The position numbers and the translations under genes were made by a program. Of a stretch of DNA of 34,135 bases, positions 15,474 to 22,720 are shown in pieces. The notes under the pieces were generated by a model. The model saw only the letters and a program-made list of their open reading frames with translations, did not search any database and was not told the DNA's origin. Source of the DNA: Terriglobia bacterium (GTDB taxonomy: Bacteria > Acidobacteriota > Terriglobia > UBA7540); contig JASHOS010000184.1 in assembly GCA_030040995.1 (NCBI GenBank), forward strand, positions 1 to 34,135, read 5' to 3'. Each line of letters starts with the position of its first letter. Position 1 is the stretch's first letter.

Positions 15474-18400
15474 ATGACGACTAGAGGAGGTCATCGTAGG
15501 GTTGCGATTTTGAGGCTGAAGCGTCGGTCCGTTCTAATCATGGCCGCGTTTGTGCTGCTGACGTGCGTGCATCAAAATGGGCAGGCACAGATCACCACGA
15601 TGGCGACCCTTAACGGGGTGGTTACGGATCCTCAAGGTGCGGCAATACCTGGAGCCCAGGTAGTAGCAAGGAACTTGGGAACTTCCGTTCAGTACAAGGC
15701 AACTACGAATAACCTGGGCCAATATCAACTATTCAATCTTTCCCCGGGCAGGTATACAATGTCGGCGGCGGCAAAGGGGTTTAAAACCGAGGTGACAGGC
15801 GATTTTACTCTGACCGTCAATCAAGCATCAACGCAAAATTTCAAACTATTCTTGGGCGAGGTTACTCAGCAGGTAGAAGTTAGCGGAGCTCCGCCCCTGC
15901 TGCAAACTGGTAGTTCCAATACGGGCACCATCATGGATGAGGACATGGTGGAGAACCTGCCGCTCAACGGGCGCGAATTTACCGAGTTAATACTTCTTAC
16001 GCCTGGGGTCAGCCCGATCCAGCAACAGCAAGATAGCACTCCAGGCATTGGAACTAATTTAAGCCAGTTATCGGATAGTCCGACTAATCCCCCTGTTGAT
16101 GGCCGCCCGTCGCGAGACAACTTGTATTTTGTGGATGGAATCATCGACAGCGAACCTTTCTTTACCGGTTTTACGGTGGCTCCTGAGATTGACATTATCC
16201 AGGAATTCAACCTTGAAACCAATGAGGACATGGCATCGGTAGGGATGGTGACAGGTGGTGTCGTGAACGTAGCCACCAACTCGGGTACGAACAAGTTGCA
16301 TGGCGACTTGTACGAGTTCAATCGAAACAAGGCTGTCGCGGCTCGGAATTTCTTTAACACTAGCGTCCCAACCTTCAATCAAAATCAGTTTGGAGGAACG
16401 CTGGGAGGTCCGGTTCCGCTCCTGCACCACACTTGGTTTTATGGCGGATATGATGGATATCGCTACGTGATGGGCTCGGCTATTTTGAGCCGAGTTCCCT
16501 ACCCGGATGAAGAGAACGGCGACTTTTCTCAGTGGTTGACAAATAACCCTGTTACTGGCGTAGTGGGCACGGACGCTCTTGGTCGTCCGGTTTCGGCATA
16601 TCAGATCTTTGACCCCGCTACGGGGCGGGCGACGACGGCTGGCCAAGTGGATCCCATGACGGGCTTGGTGGCAACCACGACCGGGTGGGTGCGAGAGCCT
16701 TTTGTGGGTAATATTATTCCTCAGAGTCGGTTTGCCAATAATAAGCTCACGGCGTACGAGGCATGGCTTCCAAAGCCGAATTATCCGGGGGAAGAAGGTA
16801 CAGGCCTGCCGAATTACATTAATACGCAGGATGACACGCTGTCCGAGAACACATTCAGCGGGAGACTGGATCATCAATTCAGCTCGAAGGACTTGGTTTA
16901 TGGCAGGATGTTGATGAATCACACAACGGATTTTGCTCCACAGTCCCTCCCTGGGAGCGGCACTCTTGGTCTCCGAAACGCCTGGAACATCGGCGCGCAC
17001 TGGGTCCACACCTTCTCTCCTACGTTGCTCTTGGATCTTACGGCTGGTTACCAGGGTTACGTCAATCCCAGCTACATTGAACAGCCTGGGGGCCAAGCGG
17101 GCGCTTTAACGATGTTCGACGCTGTGGGATTTAATGTACCTGGGGGATCTTGGAGGTGGGGTGGTCCCGGAGGGACGGGAGGTGGTGTTCCGAATGAAAT
17201 GCCGACTATCGGAACGGGATTCGGCAGTATCTCGTCTTCCAATGGTAACGATATAAGCAGGATAACCCAATCCGGAGCGGACATAACCAAAGTCGTTGGG
17301 CGGCATACCTTCAAAGCGGGTGCCAATTGGTTCCACGACCATCAGGTTCTTCCTGGCGGTGGCTGTCCCAGCGTGGGATTCAGCGCCACACAAACCGGTG
17401 ATCTGACCAACCCCAGTTACACGGGTCAGACTTTTGCCTCCTATTTATTGGATGACCCATCGAATGCCTTGGTGTACGCCGGCTCGTTGCCATTCATCGT
17501 TAACATGAATATTTATGGGTTCTACGCGCAGGATTCACTCCGAGTCACCCCCAAGTTTACATTCAATTACGGATTACGATGGGACCACACAACTCCGCCG
17601 GCGGAGGCTAAGGACCAGATCTCGTATTTCGATATGGACACCGGTTTGTATGAAATCGCCGGCAACACGCCCCCTCCCGAGTGTTCTGCGACCCAATTTG
17701 CGCCATGCATTCCAGGCGGCAAACTTCCGGCCGACGTCGTGATGTCTGGGATGGACGCTGAGTTTCATCCAACGTATGACAACTTTCAACCGAGGCTGGG
17801 CTTCGCATATCAACTGACTAACAAGACCGTGCTTCACCTGGGTGCGGGAACCAATTTTGACAACTGGGCTGACTATATACAGAACGGTGTTTCCATGAGA
17901 AGCTACTGGCCCTTTGGGCTGACTCAGGGTACTCCAACGGATCTTAATGAGTTCGGCCAAACGGTTGACGCAGCAAATGTGGTTGGGCCAGTCGGTGCAA
18001 CGCCTGCGGCCACCCCGTTTCCCGCCGGCAGTCGGATTAACAGCTCCAAATTCAAAGATGCCTATGTGACACGATGGAATTTCGACGCTGAGCGGCTGCT
18101 CACGAAATCCCTTACGCTCGATGTTGGTTATGTTGGAAACACGTCGTTGCGCGACCCTTCGGGGTTTATCCAAAACACTGCGCTGACCCCCGGAGCTGGC
18201 CCTATTGAAGACCGAGTTCCATGGCCGCTGGCGATTGTCGGCGCGCACGGGACACGTTCAATAGGTTCCGGTGGGTATGAAGCCTTGCAGACCAAGCTGA
18301 ACCAGCAACTTAGCCATGGCTTGGATTATTTAGTCGCTTTCACGTGGTCAAAGTCAATGGACACTGGCTGCTCAGGGTATGAGGGGATTGAGGGGTGCCA

Positions 18401-19031
18401 GGTTGCACACCCTTACGATATCAGTGCTGACAACTCAGTCTCGTCTTATGATATCCCATTAATACTTGAAACAAGCGTCGTGTACCAACTGCCTTTTGGT
18501 TCTGGGAGGCAATTTCTCAATCATCGAGGCATCGTAAGCGCTTTGGCCGGTGGGTGGCAGACGAACGGCATCTTTTCAGCTTACAGCGGGCAACCTGTCA
18601 CGTTGGACACCGGCGAGGATCTCGCCAATACCGGAAACGTAGACGAGGAGCGTCCTGACCAAATCCTCGGTGTCCCTACGGCTCCAGCAAACCGGACCCG
18701 CTTGGAATGGTTCAACCCCAATGCTTTTAAGGAGCCGCCAAATTGTTTAGTTGTGCCAGCCAGTGAGTGCCGACTAGGCACCATGGGGAGGAACACACTT
18801 CGCGGACCGGGATTTTACAATATAGATTTCTCATTGTTTCGGGATTTTCCGATTTCCGATCGATTCGGGAAGTTGCAGTTCCGCGGTGAATTTTTCAATC
18901 TAACTAATCACGTCAACTTCCTAGCGAACGGCTTTAATTCGGGTATGGATCTGAATGCCACCCCCTTTGCCGAGTTAACTAGTGCGGCTCCATCACGCCA
19001 GATTCAGTTTGCGATCAAATGGATCTTCTAG
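15474..19031 (+). CDS. TonB-dependent outer-membrane receptor, Oar/Cna-type
   Basis: 1185 residues from ATG 15474, chosen because AGGAGG (15459-15464) stands 9 nt upstream; the longer frame from 15372 would overlap the promoter. A basic N-terminus and hydrophobic segment (RSVLIMAAFVLLTC...GQAQ) form a signal peptide. A carboxypeptidase-regulatory-like beta-sandwich follows (ATLNGVVTDPQGAAIPGA ... NLGQYQLFNLSPGRYTM, ~45-125). Next is a plug domain (LPLNGREFTELILLTPGV, DGIIDSEPFFTG, VATNSGTNKLHGDLYEFNRN) and a long beta-barrel ending in QIQFAIKWIF, with the terminal Phe typical of outer-membrane barrels. Acidobacteria carry many of these; they are thought to take up oligosaccharides. It is divergent from the GntR gene and shares its operator type. 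An IS630 fossil starts right at its stop codon. Confidence 0.9.
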   Translation: MTTRGGHRRVAILRLKRRSVLIMAAFVLLTCVHQNGQAQITTMATLNGVVTDPQGAAIPGAQVVARNLGTSVQYKATTNNLGQYQLFNLSPGRYTMSAAAKGFKTEVTGDFTLTVNQASTQNFKLFLGEVTQQVEVSGAPPLLQTGSSNTGTIMDEDMVENLPLNGREFTELILLTPGVSPIQQQQDSTPGIGTNLSQLSDSPTNPPVDGRPSRDNLYFVDGIIDSEPFFTGFTVAPEIDIIQEFNLETNEDMASVGMVTGGVVNVATNSGTNKLHGDLYEFNRNKAVAARNFFNTSVPTFNQNQFGGTLGGPVPLLHHTWFYGGYDGYRYVMGSAILSRVPYPDEENGDFSQWLTNNPVTGVVGTDALGRPVSAYQIFDPATGRATTAGQVDPMTGLVATTTGWVREPFVGNIIPQSRFANNKLTAYEAWLPKPNYPGEEGTGLPNYINTQDDTLSENTFSGRLDHQFSSKDLVYGRMLMNHTTDFAPQSLPGSGTLGLRNAWNIGAHWVHTFSPTLLLDLTAGYQGYVNPSYIEQPGGQAGALTMFDAVGFNVPGGSWRWGGPGGTGGGVPNEMPTIGTGFGSISSSNGNDISRITQSGADITKVVGRHTFKAGANWFHDHQVLPGGGCPSVGFSATQTGDLTNPSYTGQTFASYLLDDPSNALVYAGSLPFIVNMNIYGFYAQDSLRVTPKFTFNYGLRWDHTTPPAEAKDQISYFDMDTGLYEIAGNTPPPECSATQFAPCIPGGKLPADVVMSGMDAEFHPTYDNFQPRLGFAYQLTNKTVLHLGAGTNFDNWADYIQNGVSMRSYWPFGLTQGTPTDLNEFGQTVDAANVVGPVGATPAATPFPAGSRINSSKFKDAYVTRWNFDAERLLTKSLTLDVGYVGNTSLRDPSGFIQNTALTPGAGPIEDRVPWPLAIVGAHGTRSIGSGGYEALQTKLNQQLSHGLDYLVAFTWSKSMDTGCSGYEGIEGCQVAHPYDISADNSVSSYDIPLILETSVVYQLPFGSGRQFLNHRGIVSALAGGWQTNGIFSAYSGQPVTLDTGEDLANTGNVDEERPDQILGVPTAPANRTRLEWFNPNAFKEPPNCLVVPASECRLGTMGRNTLRGPGFYNIDFSLFRDFPISDRFGKLQFRGEFFNLTNHVNFLANGFNSGMDLNATPFAELTSAAPSRQIQFAIKWIF

Positions 19032-19337
19032 ATGACCGTGGGAAAAGCGGGCTGGACGCCTGCCCCGAGGCTCCTTCTCAATGCTTGGCAAGCGCGCCAA
19101 ACAGAAGCGCTTGCGTCACTTGCTAACGATCTGACGCGGCGTGTCCAAACGGGAAGCAATGGCGTCGTTCGGCAATCCCTGGGCGGCCAAGAGGATCGCC
19201 TTGGCTCGGATGACATCTCGACACGGTGGTGTATATTTCTGGGCACGGGATTCTAGCTCGTTCCGCACCGGGGTAGTCAGTTCGATCAGGTATGGGCTTG
19301 ATCTCGGCATCGATAGTACCTCTTTGGTGGTTCTCAT
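19032..19337 (-). pseudogene. IS630-family transposase fossil, N-terminal part
   Basis: The minus strand reads MRTTKEVLSMPRSSPYLIEL, then ELESRAQKYTPPCRDVIRAK, AILLAAQGLPNDAIASRLD, TPRQIVSK, a TGA stop (19118-19116) where relatives have Trp, then RKRFCLARLPSIEKEPRGRR and PARFSHGH. This is the helix-turn-helix domain of IS630-type transposases. The catalytic DDE domain is absent: the fossil ends at the stop codon of the TonB receptor gene. The ATG is preceded by a GC-rich stretch that may be the old left end. Confidence 0.85.
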
Positions 19338-19586
19338 CGTTTTGGCGCCCCCTGCACTGACCCCACCCGCGGGCTCTGCGGGATATTAGGATTCCCGGTA
19401 ATCGGGATCAAAGTCCTTTCAAGGCACCCGCCGCTCACGAGCACCCCGGTTGCAACTCCGAAGCCCAAGTTGTCCCCGGCACAGGTTCCTACCGGCTCGG
19501 GGAATAGTGTGTTTGATCCATCGCGATGAACCAAAAGCTCGACTCAAACTGAGTTTCCAGAAAATCCGCGGAGCTAAGGAGGCTTT
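19338..19586 (+). other. Intergenic stretch with IS-end-like 13-mer and ribosome site of the next gene
   Basis: No gene is seen. GACTCAAACTGAG (19541-19553) recurs as GACTCAAACTGA at 33562-33573, next to another transposase fossil, so it may be an old insertion-sequence end. It contains the inverted repeat ACTCA-AAC-TGAGT. AGGAGG lies 4 nt before the ATG at 19587. No clear sigma-70 promoter is recognised, so the downstream genes may read through from the receptor promoter or use an unrecognised one. Confidence 0.45.
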
Positions 19587-22500
19587 ATGAACAGAAGAAA
19601 GTTTATGGGGACGGCCGTGGCCGGCTCCTTCCTCGAACATATCGGCCGCGGACAGCCCACAAGCGCCAGGTCTATAAACGGGAAGGTGGAGAGAATATCT
19701 AATTTGACGGTCGAGCCTACCGAGGACGACGTTGTGCTTGAGCACCTCGTTTACGCTCATCTTTTAGACCCTCGCGAGCATCCCGATTATGCTCGCCGCT
19801 ACGTTCGCCCTCCCAATTGGAATACCTTCGGAGACCGCACGCGCTTTACTACGTTACGTGGTTTCAACATAAAAGACGACCGGATTGTGGGCTACGTTGA
19901 CACAATCGAAAAGTATACCCAGAAGTACGGGTTAGGGGACGTACTGTGGCCATTTTGCTCCACCGTGTTCGCAAATAATTTAGGCGACCTTGTGGAAGAA
20001 ATTAAGCGCCGCAACTTATTCCTGTTTGACATTTGGGGCTATGTCCCCGGTTCTGCCGCACGCGAATTTTCGTGGGGGGAATTTAGGCCCCCGGCGGGAG
20101 CACTCGGGTTGCTGCAGTCCACATTGGGCGAGCGCTGGTTGGGGATGGACAACGGGGAGCAAGATGGCCGCTACATCGGCGGCTACGCGCCGGAGATGTA
20201 TCCCTCGTCGGCTGACCGGTTAGAGCAGTATCTGAATTTTCAACGGTACTTTGAGCGGCTGACGGACGAACTTGGCAATAAGATGGCGGCGCTCGTCTCG
20301 CTCAATTTTGGCCACTACCTTTTAAAGGAAGGCGTTTACACCTTACTTGGAGCGGAGACGGCCCAGGCACTCCCCAACGCACAAATCTTTTACGTATTTA
20401 TTCGCGGCGCCGGGAAGCAATACGGCGTGCCGTGGTTCGGCAACTCGTCGGTCTTTAACCGCTGGGGTTACAAGGCGTATGGGTCGGAAGGCCGCGACCA
20501 CGGCCCCACGCGAGGAACGAGCCTAAGCTTGATGAAGAGGCTGATGTATAGCCACATCTTATATAACTCCATGCTCGTGGGCTTCGAGAACGGATGGTTT
20601 TACGACAACCAAGTTTCGAGCCGGTCGGGGTGGAAAGGAAGTAGCGGGGACGGCAAACTCACTCCTATTGGTCACATCCAGCGGGCTGCTCGTCGATGGG
20701 TCGATGAAGTGGGTCAACCGGGTGTTATGGTTGCCCCTATCGCACTCATGCTGGATTTCTATGCAGGTTGGACATTCCCTCGACATCTTTATACCGAGGA
20801 TGTTTACCGTATCTGGGGGAACTTGCCGTATGGACCTGCTGATTACCTGGCCGATGGCGTGCTGGATATGCTCTATCCGGGTTATCAAAATTCCTCTTAC
20901 TTCCACGACGAATCCGGGTTCCTTTGTCCGACCCCTTACGGGGATGCCGCCGATTGTATCCTGAGCGATGCGGAAGGATGGTTGCTGACTCGCTACCCCA
21001 TGCTCGTCGTTGCGGGCGGGCTTGAGGGTGGCACCGAAATCCGCGATAAGTTCGAGGCTTATGTGGAGCATGGTGGACACCTCCTCATTACCGCTGGCAA
21101 CTTGGCAAAGCTTCCTGCTGGACTGGCTGGGATTCAGGTTGCTGGGCCCTTGAAACACTTTGAAGCAAGGCAGCGGCTGCAGGTGGGCGCGACGAAGGTG
21201 GAGGAGGATGGTCCGTTTGATCTTTATCCGTTGGCTTTTCCAAAGGCTGCGCACCTCTTGGCCGAAAGCGCCGGCCTGCCTGCCGTTGTGGAGATGGCAT
21301 ACGGAAAAGGCCGAATCACCGTTTTAAGCAGTCCGTTCGGTGTTGGTGCGAAGGAGAAGACGGGGGTGGGCATGGCGCTCGCGAGTGAACTTCGTAACGA
21401 AGTGGACAAACCTTTGGCGAAGCCGTATCCGCTGCTGAAGCACGTGCGTGCGGCTCTGGATCAAGCTTTTCGCAACCAAATGCTCTTCGAGGCCGGCGAG
21501 GGCCTCAGCCTGATTACCTGTCGCAAGGGTCCGGGCGAGTACACGTTGGGGATTGCCAACAGTTTCTGGAACGAGCAGCCGCTCAAGATTATCGCGCACT
21601 GCGGCGGCATCAAGTCCATCCGAGAAATTCCTCTTGACCAATCGGAGAAAGGAGCTGTCGGATACGTGCCGGAAGGTCTCGAGAAGGCGAACCTGGGAGT
21701 GAGTGGGGAAAGCAGCATTGCCGGTGGGGATATTCGTATCTTTGCTGTGCAAGTAGGCGAGGAAAACATTGATGAGATTCCCCACCGGGCTCCACAGCCG
21801 CGCCCGCGAGGCCGGTTTCTGCCGCTCCGCAGCGCGCGTGTGATCAAGGAAGGGGTGCTCGCGAGGCCCACTTTCTTCGAGCACTTTGACGGGGTAGTGG
21901 TGGACTGGAGGTATTTGGAACGACGGGGAAAGAATGACCTGGAGCAGGAAGCCGGATGGATCGGCCGACAGAAGCTCCGCGTCCTCGTGGATTTGACTTC
22001 GGGAATCAACCTTTATCCCGACCTTCGGCTCATCGACAACATCCCAGCAGATTATTCGGCCAGCGTGGCGAGGATCGAGCGCGTCATGACCCAAATGGAT
22101 ACCATCCATTCACAGGACCTCATCCTTTCGCTCCACCGATTTCCAGAAAACAATTTTACCCGGGACCAAACATGGTCATCGTTCGAGGTCACCCTTCGCT
22201 GCCTGGCCCAAGAAGCGCGGACGCGAGGAATAACCCTGTATCTTCGGATGGCTCTCAGGAAGCCGCCGCAAGATTTGAAGGAAGCAGTGTGGTTTTTAGG
22301 ACGAGTCGGCGCAAGTAACCTACGACTCGCCCCATGCACCGCCTTGATCCTAGCGAAGCAGGAGAACTTTCAGGAGGCCGCAACGCTGCTGGTAGACCAT
22401 GTTGGGTTGTGGATGATGAGCGCACCCGGGAGGGATGTCGCCGGCGTACTGACGAACACCAACACGCCGATTGCCGCCCCTGCTGTGGATACGGAATTAT

Positions 22501-22637
22501 TAGCGAAAACTCTGGCGCTCGCTCCGCACGCGCCCATTGTCTTCGATGCGGTTTACAACTGCCCTGACGAAGAGTATCTCGATGTGCGCGCTCTTGATAA
22601 TCTGATCGCTCGCGTCCGCAGTAGAATGGGTGGGTAA
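19587..22637 (+). CDS. Tat-exported two-barrel fusion: glycosidase-like N-terminus plus sugar-isomerase-like C-terminus
   Basis: 1016 residues. NRRKFMGTAVAGSF is a twin-arginine signal. Residues ~50-430 look like a glycosidase-type TIM barrel, with LWPFCSTVFANN, GERWLGMDNGEQDGRYIGG and GFENGWFYDN as likely active-site loops. Residues ~460-560 (YPMLVVAGGLEGGTEIRDKF, YVEHGGHLLITAGN) resemble the glutamine-amidotransferase-like domain found after the barrel in GH42-type enzymes. A beta domain follows. Residues ~760-1010 (FDGVVVDWRYLE, KLRVLVDL, EARTRGITLYLRMAL, GASNLRLAP, HVGLWMMSAP) have the strand rhythm of a xylose-isomerase/AP-endonuclease-like barrel. I do not recognise a named GH family. 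Role inferred from export signal and context only. Next gene follows by 83 bp. Confidence 0.6.
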   Translation: MNRRKFMGTAVAGSFLEHIGRGQPTSARSINGKVERISNLTVEPTEDDVVLEHLVYAHLLDPREHPDYARRYVRPPNWNTFGDRTRFTTLRGFNIKDDRIVGYVDTIEKYTQKYGLGDVLWPFCSTVFANNLGDLVEEIKRRNLFLFDIWGYVPGSAAREFSWGEFRPPAGALGLLQSTLGERWLGMDNGEQDGRYIGGYAPEMYPSSADRLEQYLNFQRYFERLTDELGNKMAALVSLNFGHYLLKEGVYTLLGAETAQALPNAQIFYVFIRGAGKQYGVPWFGNSSVFNRWGYKAYGSEGRDHGPTRGTSLSLMKRLMYSHILYNSMLVGFENGWFYDNQVSSRSGWKGSSGDGKLTPIGHIQRAARRWVDEVGQPGVMVAPIALMLDFYAGWTFPRHLYTEDVYRIWGNLPYGPADYLADGVLDMLYPGYQNSSYFHDESGFLCPTPYGDAADCILSDAEGWLLTRYPMLVVAGGLEGGTEIRDKFEAYVEHGGHLLITAGNLAKLPAGLAGIQVAGPLKHFEARQRLQVGATKVEEDGPFDLYPLAFPKAAHLLAESAGLPAVVEMAYGKGRITVLSSPFGVGAKEKTGVGMALASELRNEVDKPLAKPYPLLKHVRAALDQAFRNQMLFEAGEGLSLITCRKGPGEYTLGIANSFWNEQPLKIIAHCGGIKSIREIPLDQSEKGAVGYVPEGLEKANLGVSGESSIAGGDIRIFAVQVGEENIDEIPHRAPQPRPRGRFLPLRSARVIKEGVLARPTFFEHFDGVVVDWRYLERRGKNDLEQEAGWIGRQKLRVLVDLTSGINLYPDLRLIDNIPADYSASVARIERVMTQMDTIHSQDLILSLHRFPENNFTRDQTWSSFEVTLRCLAQEARTRGITLYLRMALRKPPQDLKEAVWFLGRVGASNLRLAPCTALILAKQENFQEAATLLVDHVGLWMMSAPGRDVAGVLTNTNTPIAAPAVDTELLAKTLALAPHAPIVFDAVYNCPDEEYLDVRALDNLIARVRSRMGG

Positions 22638-22720
22638 ACCCGTTCCTTGCCGGCTTTCGAAGACTGTCCGCGGAGGAATAATAATCATAATCGGAACGCG
22701 GCGGCGCTGGTGGAACGATA

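Noticed and set aside
16068-17096. 342-residue minus-strand open frame inside the TonB receptor gene
   Set aside because: Antisense shadow; no domain recognisable and the plus strand has an intact receptor.
21324-22109. 261-residue minus-strand open frame inside the two-barrel fusion gene
   Set aside because: Antisense shadow without domain or ribosome site.
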